Source: Variovorax jilinensis
GTDB lineage: Bacteria > Pseudomonadota > Gammaproteobacteria > Burkholderiales > Burkholderiaceae_C
Assembly (NCBI RefSeq): GCF_030316885.1
Contig: NZ_JASZYQ010000004.1
Span: 248,001 to 312,000, forward strand
Reading direction: 5' to 3'
DNA length: 64,000 bases
Part shown: positions 19,119-27,527 of the stretch, in pieces
Layout: the number at the start of each line of letters is the position of its first letter
Numbering within the stretch: the stretch's first letter is position 1
Made by a program: the position numbers and the translations under genes
The notes under the pieces: model-generated
The model's database searches: none
What the model was told of the DNA's origin: nothing
The model's input: only the letters and a program-made list of their open reading frames with translations

Positions 19119-19604
19119 TTACGGCGCGGGGCAGTCACTGCGTGCGTAGCGCGCCTCGATCGTGCTGGAGCAAGTCCAGGAGCCGTCTGATGTGCGCGTC
19201 CAGGTGACGGTGTTCGAACCTGCGAGTCTCAGGTCATGCAGGGCTTGATCGCCGAAGGTTGCCGTGATCGTCGTCGTCTCGGTCATCGGATTGAGAACTT
19301 GAGGAACCCCGGTATTCGCGGGAAGGACAGCCCCTGTCTGCGAGCTTCCGGTCAGCAGAAGCGAGCCCGTCGCCAGGGGGTCGCACTCGCCCACGCCGGA
19401 ACCGACGGCTGTCTTGCCCTCGAGGAGGCACGATTCGACTGCGGGCCGGAGCGCCCCGGACTCGGCAATGGCCCGAGTGACCTGTGACCTGCCGATATAG
19501 ATCTGGTACTGAGGCACGGCAATCGCCGCAAGTATTCCGATGATTGCGACAACAATCATCAATTCGATGAGCGTAAAACCTTTGATGAGCCGCTGATTGA
19601 TCAT
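19119..19604 (-). CDS. pilA: PilA-type pilin (paralogue 1)
   Basis: The 161-residue pilin has a short leader MINQRLIKG and the canonical helix [22 protein letters not shown] (mature Glu5). It has two cysteine pairs, CLLEGK...GECDP in the middle and [15 protein letters not shown] at the end. It shares its domain plan with the pilin at 21272-21796, including the W-T-R-T/S-x-D/E-G-S-W segment before the final cysteines. The frame extends to a TTG at 19625, but the ATG at 19604 gives the usual leader length. It lies downstream of the phosphotransferase-like gene. Confidence 0.85.
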   Translation of the reverse strand: MINQRLIKGFTLIELMIVVAIIGILAAIAVPQYQIYIGRSQVTRAIAESGALRPAVESCLLEGKTAVGSGVGECDPLATGSLLLTGSSQTGAVLPANTGVPQVLNPMTETTTITATFGDQALHDLRLAGSNTVTWTRTSDGSWTCSSTIEARYARSDCPAP

Positions 19605-19680
19605 TTTGAATCCGATGCACGTCAACGAGGGAGGTAAAAATTTTTACAAGAAGGCATGCAAAGCCACTTCTTGACGCCGT

Positions 19681-21081
19681 TCAATGTGAAGGGACACCGC
19701 CTTCATTCTTCACACGAAAAATCAAATACGGAACGCGATCCTCTTCGAACTCGTCGCGTCCATTGCCTTTCAGGAATTTGGGCGTGTGGTCTCCCACCAG
19801 CAGCACCGTCAATCCATTTGCCGATTCGCGGCGAAGCGATTTCTGGAGCGATCGCATGAAATCAAAAAGCAATGCAGAGTGATCGCAACGCTCTTCCTTT
19901 AACTTCAAAGCACCGCACACTTCGTCCTTGACCGACGGCTCACTGAGGTCTGCCAAACTGTATGGAGTGTGCGAATTCAATGTCATCCAGTAAGTAAACG
20001 CCTTCTTCTCTCCAGTTGCCGAATCGACGACTTCGTCTGCAATGCTGTAGTCGCAGACTCCCGGGACATTCTGGCACCATCGACCTCGCCCATTCAGATC
20101 GGACATGAATTTGGTGCTATTGAAACCGATTTGGGGATACCATCTTTCGCGGCGATACATCTTGCCCGACGCGCCATGAAATGCCGAGGTCTGGTAGCCC
20201 TGTTCGCGCAATTTATGCGGAAGGCAGTTTGCGCCGTTTGGCACATCGTCGATTCTGAGGCTCAGCGGCACAAAGCCGCACAGCTCACGAAATTCAGCAG
20301 TCATGGTGGCGCCCTGGTATTTGACGGCACCCCGGTGCAGCAACTCGATTCCCGGCTGCTTCCACATGTCAAACCAGAACTGCATTTCGTCGTCTCGCGT
20401 CGGCATGCCCCACGATTCGACGACGACGACGAGAAGGCGCTCTGGAAGTGGATTGCCACTAAGAAGCGTCGCGACGGCCGAGTCGCTCGGCGCTATGGGT
20501 CGAAACTGACCAATATCCGGGGCATAGCCTTCATTGTAAAAACCCAGCGAGTTGCGCATGAAAGCGGTATCCATGAGCCATGAACCCGCAAGCTTTTGCC
20601 CTTGAATCAGATAGAGTCTTTGCCGCTCATGCTCAAAACCCGTGAGGCGCGGCACGGAGACGGCAAGACCGAGAATCAGGACCAACCATATGAACAAAAA
20701 CTGACGATTGACTACGCGCTTGAAGACAAAAACACAGAGGGCGCCCCAAGCAATCAATCCGACAATGATCGCCGCGCCCCCGATCAACCAACCCTTGTTT
20801 GCATAGGGCAAGTAGGTGAGGAGATCCAGCACGTCTGAGTAGTTTGGCGACAAATTAATCTGGGCAAACCCAAACAGAAAGTCACCAATCCAGATCAGCG
20901 CGAGAACGGCACAAAAGAGAGACGCATTTCGACGAACAACAAGCGCCGAGAGAACAAGAAACTCCAACCAGAAGAGAGGCCGATAAAAGCCGAGCAAATG
21001 AGCAGCCACAATTGCCGGGAGCATTGGCAAGCACAGGGCCAACAACGCCAGAGATGCCTGCATTAACTTGTCGCGGCTCAT
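19681..21081 (-). CDS. Membrane sulfatase/phosphotransferase-like protein (alkaline phosphatase superfamily)
   Basis: This 466-residue protein has about five N-terminal membrane helices (residues 1-145), then an extracytoplasmic sulfatase-fold domain. Visible metal-site elements are VVVVESWG (Glu222), a nucleophile Thr in GATMTAEFRELCG (Thr259 or Thr261), LNSHTPYS and LVGDHTP. This layout is that of LtaS/EptA-like enzymes that transfer phosphoglycerol or phosphoethanolamine from phospholipids. Its place between two PilA-type genes suggests a role in pilin modification, as known for PptA/PptB of Neisseria, but this is inference. The base composition is visibly more AT-rich than its neighbours, a possible sign of acquisition. 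Confidence 0.72.
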   Translation of the reverse strand: MSRDKLMQASLALLALCLPMLPAIVAAHLLGFYRPLFWLEFLVLSALVVRRNASLFCAVLALIWIGDFLFGFAQINLSPNYSDVLDLLTYLPYANKGWLIGGAAIIVGLIAWGALCVFVFKRVVNRQFLFIWLVLILGLAVSVPRLTGFEHERQRLYLIQGQKLAGSWLMDTAFMRNSLGFYNEGYAPDIGQFRPIAPSDSAVATLLSGNPLPERLLVVVVESWGMPTRDDEMQFWFDMWKQPGIELLHRGAVKYQGATMTAEFRELCGFVPLSLRIDDVPNGANCLPHKLREQGYQTSAFHGASGKMYRRERWYPQIGFNSTKFMSDLNGRGRWCQNVPGVCDYSIADEVVDSATGEKKAFTYWMTLNSHTPYSLADLSEPSVKDEVCGALKLKEERCDHSALLFDFMRSLQKSLRRESANGLTVLLVGDHTPKFLKGNGRDEFEEDRVPYLIFRVKNEGGVPSH

Positions 21082-21229
21082 AGAAATTCGTCGATCATTA
21101 GTGCATCAAATGACGCGATTGGCGTTGTATATGCGATTGCAGTTTGGAACTAATTCTGATGCGATTCAGATGTTGAGCTTTATCGCTTCGCACCAATCGC
21201 CCACGGCAGGATCATCATTGAGCTAAAAG

Positions 21230-21253
21230 AAAAGCCGCCCGGAGGCGGCTTTT
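21230..21253 (-). terminator. Rho-independent terminator after pilA
   Basis: A 10-bp perfect inverted repeat (AAAAGCCGCC / GGCGGCTTTT) has a four-base loop just downstream of the pilA stop. It should end the pilin transcript on the minus strand before the AT-rich intergenic region. Confidence 0.85.
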
Positions 21254-21271
21254 CGTGTGAGCCAAGAGGGC

Positions 21272-21796
21272 TTAGGAACCGGCCGGGGTGCTGCCGCCGC
21301 CGCCGCCGCCTGCTGCTGCGCCGCAGCCTGCGGGACGGTACTTGGCCTCGGCGGTCGTCGTGCAGATCCAGCTGCCTTCTGCACTACGGGTCCAGGTGAT
21401 CGTGGCATTGGCGCCCTTCAGAGTCGCAGCCGCTTGGCCATCGAAGCGTGCGGCGATCGTGCCGGTGGTGGTCAGCGCAGCCGTGTTCACGACGGGAGCG
21501 GTGAGAGCGGTGCCAGCCGTCGAGGTGAACGGAGCGGTGAAGGTGAGGATGCCCGAGCTGGTGGCGCCGAGATCGCAAGCATTCGCGGCTTCTTTTCCAT
21601 TGTTCAGGCAGTCTTCGTAGGCGGTCTTCAGAGCGCCGGTTTCGCCCATGGCGCGAGCCACTTGCGACTTGGCGATGTACGTCTGGTACTGCGGAATCGC
21701 GATCGCGGCCAAGATACCAATGATCGCCACAACGATCATCAGTTCGATGAGGGTGAAGCCCTTTTGCACGTTGCGTGCGATGTTCCGACGGTTCAT
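21272..21796 (-). CDS. pilA: Major type IV pilin PilA with glycine-rich C-terminal tail (paralogue 2)
   Basis: This 174-residue pilin has leader [13 protein letters not shown] and helix [22 protein letters not shown] (mature Glu5). A cysteine pair lies in the middle ([15 protein letters not shown]) and another near the end ([17 protein letters not shown]). It resembles the pilin at 19119-19604 but adds 16 residues after the last cysteine, including [15 protein letters not shown] encoded by a GCC triplet tract. A strong terminator follows and a sigma-54-like promoter precedes it, so it is a monocistronic gene. It is probably the major subunit. Confidence 0.88.
   Translation of the reverse strand: MNRRNIARNVQKGFTLIELMIVVAIIGILAAIAIPQYQTYIAKSQVARAMGETGALKTAYEDCLNNGKEAANACDLGATSSGILTFTAPFTSTAGTALTAPVVNTAALTTTGTIAARFDGQAAATLKGANATITWTRSAEGSWICTTTAEAKYRPAGCGAAAGGGGGGSTPAGS
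21293..21310. repeat. (GCC)6 trinucleotide tract in the pilA tail
   Basis: Six tandem GCC units on the plus strand encode six glycines at the C-terminal end of PilA, followed by CTG/CTG units. Triplet slippage would change the tail length without shifting the frame. Confidence 0.75.
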
Positions 21797-21855
21797 TTGC
21801 TTACTCCAGGTTGGTTGAGGGGCCCGAGGAAGGCCCCCGGTGCGCTCATGTAACC

Positions 21856-21870
21856 GCAGCATCTGTGCCA
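21856..21870 (-). promoter_or_regulatory. Candidate sigma-54 promoter of pilA
   Basis: Read on the minus strand, TGGCACAGATGCTGC has the -24 GG and -12 GC dinucleotides exactly 10 bp apart (consensus TGGCAC-N5-TTGC, one mismatch). It would give a leader of about 48 nt before the ATG at 21796. Sigma-54 control of pilA is known in Pseudomonas. Confidence 0.5.
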
Positions 21871-21998
21871 CCCTGGTTTTGCCTCCGTGCCAGCGTTTCC
21901 TCGTGCATTTGTTCACGTTCGCGTTACACCGTGTGACACAAACTGTTGCCCGGCCCCGACGCGGGGTGACGTTTTTGTCACCACCCTGCCCCACCCTG

Positions 21999-22811
21999 TC
22001 AGATGTGGAGCACGCCCGCCGCCTGCAGCCACCGAATGTCCAGCCGCCGGGCGCCGTCGCTGCCGACCGCGGCCGCATCCACCACGCCGCCGATCTGGCT
22101 CATGATCTCCCCGGTCTCGGCGGGCTTGGTGTGGGTGATGTAGATGGGATAGTCCCGCCCCGGGGCGATCCGCGCCAGCTCTCCGGCCAGGGTGGCGGGT
22201 GAAAGATGCAGGCTGCGCTGCGCCAGCGCCTGCTCGCGGTCGCTGAAGGCGGTCTCGATCACCAGCATGGCGACGTCGATCTGGTTCACGCGCTCCCAGA
22301 AGGGCGCGTTGCGCTCGGTGTCGCCGCTGAAGACCCAGTGGCGGGTGCCGGCCACCGAACGCACGGCGTAGCCGCAGGCCGGAACGGTGTGCACGGCGGG
22401 CAGCACCTCGACATGCTTGAGGGCGCGGGTGCCCAGTTGCAACTGCTGGCCCACCTCCACCTTGTGAAAGCGCACGAAAGGCGAATCGACGCTGGGGATG
22501 CTCGAGAAATCGGGCCAGATGACGTTGTTGAACACATGGGCGCGCAGCGCCTCGATGGTGGCGCACAGCGCATGCACGCGCAGCGGACGGGTGCGGCGGC
22601 TCGCGATGGCGTCGAGCATCAGGGGCAGTGCCGCGATGTGGTCGAGGTGGGAGTGAGTGAGCAGCACGTCGTCGATGCCGGCCATCTCGTCGAGGCTGAG
22701 GTCGCCGACGCCGGTGCCGGCGTCGACCAGCAGGTCGCTGTCGACCAGGAAAGAGGTCGTGCGGCAGTCCTTGGCGATGGCGCCTGAGCACCCCAACACG
22801 CGCACCTGCAT
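21999..22811 (-). CDS. MBL-fold hydrolase, class II cyclic-nucleotide phosphodiesterase-like
   Basis: This 270-residue metallo-beta-lactamase fold protein has the metal motif [13 protein letters not shown] (His53, His55, Asp57, His58), then VFSGDTERN and ITHTKP. Sequence style and length fit the CpdP-like class II 3',5'-cyclic nucleotide phosphodiesterases. It lies 36 bp downstream of an adenylate cyclase gene on the same strand, so a synthesis/breakdown pair for a cyclic nucleotide is a reasonable inference. Other MBL hydrolase activities cannot be excluded from sequence. Confidence 0.75.
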   Translation of the reverse strand: MQVRVLGCSGAIAKDCRTTSFLVDSDLLVDAGTGVGDLSLDEMAGIDDVLLTHSHLDHIAALPLMLDAIASRRTRPLRVHALCATIEALRAHVFNNVIWPDFSSIPSVDSPFVRFHKVEVGQQLQLGTRALKHVEVLPAVHTVPACGYAVRSVAGTRHWVFSGDTERNAPFWERVNQIDVAMLVIETAFSDREQALAQRSLHLSPATLAGELARIAPGRDYPIYITHTKPAETGEIMSQIGGVVDAAAVGSDGARRLDIRWLQAAGVLHI

Positions 22812-22847
22812 TTCGCTAGACCTTTTGACTTTCCAGCCCGCGGGCCA

Positions 22848-25121
22848 CTACTTGGAATCGAACCGGGTGGCGCCGTCCCATTGGGAGTCTTCAGGCGTCA
22901 ATGACATCGAGGCTAAACGCTGCGCGTACAGCCGGTAAAGGACTTTTTCCGCATCTGCAGCCATCAGGGGCGCCAGCATAGCCTGAGCTTGTAACCAGTC
23001 TTGTCGGCGATAGGCTACAAGCACCTCCTCCCAACGCAGGAGCGTGTCGAGCGTCCGCGGGTCCGTCTGCTCCTTCGGGCCGACCGGCGTGAAGATGCGC
23101 ACCGTGCGGGCCTTGCCCTGCACGCCCACGCTGTCGAGCTCCTGCCAGGCAAGGCTGCGCGCCGCGGCGCGGGTCGAGGCGCTGGCGACGATCTCCACAC
23201 CGTAGTGCACGCCCAGCCCCTCGAGCCGCGAGGCCAAGTTCACGGCGTCGCCGACCACGGTGTAGCTGCGGCGCACCGCGGAGCCCATGTCGCCCACGCT
23301 CATCAGGCCGGTGTTGATGCCGATGCCGACCTTGACCTGCGGCAGCCCGCGCTGGCCGTGGCTGCGGTTCAGGGCCTCGACCGCCGCGACCATCTCGATG
23401 GCAGCGCGCACCGCCATCTCGGCATGGTCGTCGGCCTCGACCGGCGCACCCCAGAAGGCCATGACGCAATCGCCCATGTACTTGTCGACCGTGCCGCGGT
23501 GGGCGCTGATGATCTCGCTGAGCCGGCTGAAGAAGGTGTTGAGGAAATCCTGCAGGTCGCCCGGCGCCATCTGCTCGGCCATCCGGGTAAAGCCGCGCAT
23601 GTCGCAGAACATCACCGTGAGCTCGCGGTTCTGGGCGCGCATGCTGTAGCGGCCCGGGTCGGCCAGCATTTCCTTGACCAGCTGCGGCGGCACGTAGGTG
23701 CCGAACAGGCGCGCCAGCCCGCGGCTCGCGCGTGCCTCGACGAAATAGCCCCAGCTCATGTTGAGCACGAAGGCCAGCGCCACCGTGACCAGCGACCCGG
23801 CCAGCGGCAGCACCAGGCCGGCGCTCAGGTAGAGCCAGCTGTTGAGGCCGATCAGCCCGGCGCAGATCAGCAGCGTGACGGCCACCGCGCGCGGCGCGCG
23901 GCTCATCGACAGGAAGACGGCCAGCGCCAGCCCGGCCACCACGAGCATCACGAGCTCGTAGCCCACGGCATAGTCCGGCACGCCCGGAATCCGCGAATCC
24001 AGTAGCCCGGAGATGATGTTGGCGTGCACTTCCACTCCAGGAAAGTTGGTGCCGACCGGGGTGGCGCGCAGGTCCTGCAGGCCCGGCGCGGTGGCGCCGA
24101 CCAGCACGATCCGACCCTTGAGTTCGCCGGGCGCGAGCGCCCCGCGCAGCACGTCGGCGGCCGCCACGTACCGGAACGAGCCGCCGGCCGGACCGCCCGC
24201 GCCCCGATAGGGCACCAGCACGCTCGCCAGCTCGTCGAGCGGAATCCGCAGCCGGGCGCTGCCGCTGTCGTTCGACAGCATGAGGGCCTCGAGCGGCGGC
24301 GCCCCGGGAAGCGGGCCCGGCGGCGCGAACACCGGCACCACGCGCAGGAGGTCGGTGGCGACGCGGTGCACCGCCAGCGCCAGCGATTCGTAGTAACCCG
24401 GCTCGGCAGCCGCGCCCTGGTAGCGCGCGATCAGCGGCACCGAGCGCACCACGCCGTCGAGATCGCGGTCCAGCACCACGTTGAGGAAACCGCTCAGGGG
24501 CGCCGCGCGGGCCAGGTCCGGAATGCTGCCGGCGAAGCCGTTCCAATGGGTGGCATACGTGCGGCCGTCGGGAAAGCTGCCGGCCGCGAGCACCGGCGCC
24601 GGCAGCTGGCCGATGGACCGCGGCACGGCGCTGCGCGTGAAGAAGAAGCCGAGCGCCACGTCCCGCCCCGCGAGCGCGCGCGCGAAGGCGCCGTCGTGGT
24701 CCAGTTCGGGCGCCAGCCGCTCGACCTTCTCGGCCAGGCCGGGCTGGTCGCGCAGCGGGCCGGCGATCCATTGGCGCAGCGCGGCCAGGCCCGAACTGCG
24801 GTCGGCTTCGACGAACAGCACGTCGAAGCCGAGCACCCTCGCCTGCTGGCGCTCCATGATCTCGGTGGTCAGGCGCGCGAGCTGGTCGCGGCTCCAGGGC
24901 CACTGGCCCAGCTGCTCGAGGCTGGCATCGTCGATGTCGACGATCACGATGCGCGGATCGAGCGTCTCGGGCATGGTGGCGCGCAGCCGCACGTCGTAGA
25001 CGAAGCGGTCGAGCCGCTCGATGAAAGGCAGTTGCCAGATGCCCAGCACGTGGGCGATCGCGATGGCGACCGGCAACAGCGTGATGGCGATGCGCGCGCC
25101 GTGGCGTCGCAGGGCGTTCAT
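22848..25121 (-). CDS. CHASE2-domain adenylate/guanylate cyclase
   Basis: The 757-residue membrane sensor makes a cyclic nucleotide (usually cAMP). It has an N-terminal membrane helix, a periplasmic CHASE2 domain (about residues 35-340, with IVIVDIDDASLEQLGQWPWSR), three membrane helices (about 355-440), and a class III cyclase domain (about 480-670). In the cyclase, TVMFCDMRGF carries the first metal Asp (near 507), DKYMGDCVMAFWGAP the second, and GDAVNLASRLEG the transition-state residues. The C-terminal tail is helical. It sits between an FHA protein (51 bp upstream) and an MBL phosphodiesterase-like gene (36 bp downstream). The CHASE2 ligand is unknown. Confidence 0.9.
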   Translation of the reverse strand: MNALRRHGARIAITLLPVAIAIAHVLGIWQLPFIERLDRFVYDVRLRATMPETLDPRIVIVDIDDASLEQLGQWPWSRDQLARLTTEIMERQQARVLGFDVLFVEADRSSGLAALRQWIAGPLRDQPGLAEKVERLAPELDHDGAFARALAGRDVALGFFFTRSAVPRSIGQLPAPVLAAGSFPDGRTYATHWNGFAGSIPDLARAAPLSGFLNVVLDRDLDGVVRSVPLIARYQGAAAEPGYYESLALAVHRVATDLLRVVPVFAPPGPLPGAPPLEALMLSNDSGSARLRIPLDELASVLVPYRGAGGPAGGSFRYVAAADVLRGALAPGELKGRIVLVGATAPGLQDLRATPVGTNFPGVEVHANIISGLLDSRIPGVPDYAVGYELVMLVVAGLALAVFLSMSRAPRAVAVTLLICAGLIGLNSWLYLSAGLVLPLAGSLVTVALAFVLNMSWGYFVEARASRGLARLFGTYVPPQLVKEMLADPGRYSMRAQNRELTVMFCDMRGFTRMAEQMAPGDLQDFLNTFFSRLSEIISAHRGTVDKYMGDCVMAFWGAPVEADDHAEMAVRAAIEMVAAVEALNRSHGQRGLPQVKVGIGINTGLMSVGDMGSAVRRSYTVVGDAVNLASRLEGLGVHYGVEIVASASTRAAARSLAWQELDSVGVQGKARTVRIFTPVGPKEQTDPRTLDTLLRWEEVLVAYRRQDWLQAQAMLAPLMAADAEKVLYRLYAQRLASMSLTPEDSQWDGATRFDSK

Positions 25122-25172
25122 CCGGGTCAGCGCGCGGAAAGGCGCCGCAGGGGCTTCAGGGCCGCCGTGCGA

Positions 25173-25829
25173 TCAGCCGATGACGAACTGCATGCGCGTG
25201 CCGCCGAGCTCGAGCGTGTCGCCGTCCTGCAGCGCCACGGCTTCGCTGCCGAGCGGCTCGCCGTTGAGCAGGGTCTCGCCGTCGATCGGGGCCACCACGT
25301 AGCCGTGCAGCCGGCGCGTGACCGCGGCGACCGCGAGGCCGGGCTTGCCGATGGTCGTGACCACCTTCTGCAGCGACAACTCGCGGCCGACGCCCGAGCC
25401 TGCCAGCACCCGCATGACGGCCGCCCCGGCCGTGCCGCCGCCCAGCGGCGATTGCACCGTGGGCGCGGAAGACAGCGGGATCGGGCCCGAGGGCGGAGGC
25501 GCCGGGGCGCGCGAGGGCATGAGGGTCTCGGTGTTGGCCAGGCTGCCCGCCAGGAACCGGATCTTGTACTTGCCGACCTCGATCACGTCGTTCTGCTCGA
25601 GCGCCTGCTTCTTGATGGCGCGGCCGTTGACGTAGGTGCCGTTGGTGCTGTTGAGGTCTTCGAGGTAGACATCGCCGCCGATCATGTGCAGCACGGCGTG
25701 CTCGCCGCTGATGGCGAGATTGTCGACAACGATGTCGTTGTAGGGCCGGCGCCCGAGCGTGGTGCGGTCCTTGGCCAGGGTGACGTCCTTGATGACGACG
25801 CCGTCGATCGACACGATCAGTTTCGGCAT
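25173..25829 (-). CDS. Double FHA-domain protein
   Basis: FHA domains bind phosphothreonine peptides. The 218-residue protein has a canonical N-terminal FHA (residues about 22-90), with Gly26-Arg27, Ser41-x-x-His44 and Asn63-Gly64 in TLGRRPYNDI, AISGEHAVLH and LNSTNGTYVNG. A Pro-rich linker and a second, degenerate FHA-like domain (about 140-215) follow. The ATG at 25829 is preceded by a good AGGAG. It lies between the PP2C phosphatase and the cyclase genes, so it probably reads the phosphothreonine marks that the phosphatase removes. No Ser/Thr kinase is encoded in the window. Confidence 0.88.
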   Translation of the reverse strand: MPKLIVSIDGVVIKDVTLAKDRTTLGRRPYNDIVVDNLAISGEHAVLHMIGGDVYLEDLNSTNGTYVNGRAIKKQALEQNDVIEVGKYKIRFLAGSLANTETLMPSRAPAPPPSGPIPLSSAPTVQSPLGGGTAGAAVMRVLAGSGVGRELSLQKVVTTIGKPGLAVAAVTRRLHGYVVAPIDGETLLNGEPLGSEAVALQDGDTLELGGTRMQFVIG

Positions 25830-25897
25830 GTCTTGCTCCTCGATCCCGTTCTGTTTTTCACGTCGTGGCCCTTGCAGATTGGTTTCCACAGCCCTGT

Positions 25898-26707
25898 TTA
25901 TCCGGCCGTATCGGCGGACTTTCGCCGGCCCGCACGCGCCAAGACAACCGAAATGTTATCTCGGCCGCCATTGTCGTTCGCAGTTGCAACCAAAAGTGTT
26001 GCTTTATCAGGCAAGCCGATATCTTGTAACAAAAGCGTGAAAATCTGCGCGTCGGACACCATCTCGGAAAGCCCGTCGGAACACAGAAGGAACAGGTCGT
26101 CCGCCCGGACGTCGTGTTCGTGCATCTCGAGTTCGACCTGGCGTTCGATGCCCAGCGCGCGCGTGACCAGGTTGCGGTGCGGCGACAGCGCCGCCTCCTC
26201 CAGCGTGATGACGCCGGCGTCCAGCTGCTCCTGCAGGAGCGAATGGTCGCGCGTGAGCAGTTCGAGCTTCTCGTCGCGCAGGCGGTAGCAGCGGGAGTCG
26301 CCGATGTGCCCCACGATCGCCCGTTGCGAGCCGAAGGCCGACAGCACCAGCGTGGTTCCCATGCCCTGCAGCTGAACGTTCGCGACACCGGCCTCGAGGA
26401 TGGCCGCGTTGGCCTCGTCGGTGCCGGCCTGCAGCGCGCGCTTGATCGCCTTCGGGTGCGCGTACGGTCCCGCGTGCGCGAGCCAGCGGCCGAAACTAGC
26501 CTGCAGCAGCGCGATCGCCATGCCGCTCGCGACCTCGCCGCCGTTGTAGCCGCCCATGCCGTCGGCCAGCAATACCAGGCCGAGCGAAGGCTCGAAGGCG
26601 ATCGTGTCCTCGTTGTTGGCGCGGATCCGGCCCGGATCGGTCAGCGCGGCGAAATCCCACGTCAGCACGCCGGTGTCGAGGGAAACGGAGGAGCCGGGAT
26701 TCGCCAT
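25898..26707 (-). CDS. PP2C-family serine/threonine phosphatase
   Basis: The 269-residue PPM phosphatase carries all metal and phosphate motifs: NNEDTIAF, LLADGMGGYNGGE, VGHIGDSRCYR, LLCSDGLSEMV and the final GGRDNISVVL. It is of the Stp/PrpC type that dephosphorylates proteins modified by Hanks-type kinases. It is second in the five-gene minus-strand run, 28 bp after the TerC paralogue and 68 bp before the FHA gene. In other proteobacteria such pairs regulate type VI secretion or cell envelope processes, but the target here is unknown. Confidence 0.92.
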   Translation of the reverse strand: MANPGSSVSLDTGVLTWDFAALTDPGRIRANNEDTIAFEPSLGLVLLADGMGGYNGGEVASGMAIALLQASFGRWLAHAGPYAHPKAIKRALQAGTDEANAAILEAGVANVQLQGMGTTLVLSAFGSQRAIVGHIGDSRCYRLRDEKLELLTRDHSLLQEQLDAGVITLEEAALSPHRNLVTRALGIERQVELEMHEHDVRADDLFLLCSDGLSEMVSDAQIFTLLLQDIGLPDKATLLVATANDNGGRDNISVVLARAGRRKSADTAG

Positions 26708-26735
26708 GGATGAGGTTCAGGGTTGGTGTCGCGGT

Positions 26736-27428
26736 TCAGCCGGGAGCGCCGGAATGGCTGGTGGAACGCTTCTGCAGCCATTTTCCGATCGCCACGACGA
26801 ACAACGCACCTGCCGCCGCCGCTGCGTAATGCAGCCACGGATTGGCCACGAGCATATCGCGCAGGATGGTGTCGCTGACGATCGTTTCCCCGGCCACCCA
26901 GCCGATCAGGGCCGCGCCGAGCATGACGATGATCGGGAAGCGCTCCATGAGCTTGATCATGAGCGTGCTGCCGAAGATGACGAGCGGGATGCTGATGGCC
27001 AGGCCGAGGATCAGCAGCACCATGCTGCCCTGCGCCGCCGCGGCGACCGCGATGACGTTGTCCAGGCTCATCACGAGGTCGGCCAGCAGGATGGTCCGCA
27101 CGGCGGCCGTCATGCTGCCGTAGGCCTTGTCCTCGCCGTCGCCCTCCTCTTCGCCCTGCAGCAGCTGGGTGCCGATCCACAGCAGCAGCAGGCCGCCGAC
27201 GATTTGCAGATAAGGCAAGGCCAGCAGCTTGGCCGCCACCACCGTGAGGACGATGCGCAGCACCACCGCCGCGCCCGAGCCGAACAGCACCGCCGTGCGC
27301 TGCTGGTGCGGCGGCAGCGAGCGCGCGGCCATGGCGATGACGACCGCGTTGTCGCCCGACAGGATGATGTTGATCCAGACGATCTTGAGCAGACCGATCC
27401 AGAAGTCCGTGGTCTGAAGGAATTCCAT
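26736..27428 (-). CDS. TerC family integral membrane protein (second paralogue)
   Basis: This 230-residue membrane protein has the TerC motifs WINIILSGDNAVVIAMAAR (Asp26-Asn27) and LLADLVMSLDNVIAVAAAAQ. It belongs to the YjbE-like branch rather than the YkoY/Alx branch of the paralogue at 7547-8284. Metal export is the likely role for the family. No yybP-ykoY aptamer precedes it. Only 28 nt separate its ATG from the terminator of sucCD, so either a promoter overlaps that hairpin or it is served by read-through. It heads the signalling operon. Confidence 0.85.
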   Translation of the reverse strand: MEFLQTTDFWIGLLKIVWINIILSGDNAVVIAMAARSLPPHQQRTAVLFGSGAAVVLRIVLTVVAAKLLALPYLQIVGGLLLLWIGTQLLQGEEEGDGEDKAYGSMTAAVRTILLADLVMSLDNVIAVAAAAQGSMVLLILGLAISIPLVIFGSTLMIKLMERFPIIVMLGAALIGWVAGETIVSDTILRDMLVANPWLHYAAAAAGALFVVAIGKWLQKRSTSHSGAPG

Positions 27429-27456
27429 GTCTCTTATTCCACTGTTATTTGATTGA

Positions 27457-27489
27457 AAAAGCGCCCGCAACGAGGTTGCGGGCGCTTTC
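27457..27489 (-). terminator. Terminator of sucCD
   Basis: An 11-bp perfect inverted repeat (GCGCCCGCAAC / GTTGCGGGCGC) with a three-base loop and a run of five T on the minus strand lies after the sucD stop. A T-run on the other strand makes it nearly symmetric. Confidence 0.88.
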
Positions 27490-27527
27490 TTCTTGTGTGG
27501 TCCAGCGAGAGGAAGCTTAGCGACTTC

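Noticed and set aside
21286..21330. Possible CRISPR-like or satellite repeat
   Set aside because: It is a simple GCC triplet run inside the pilA coding sequence, with no spacers.
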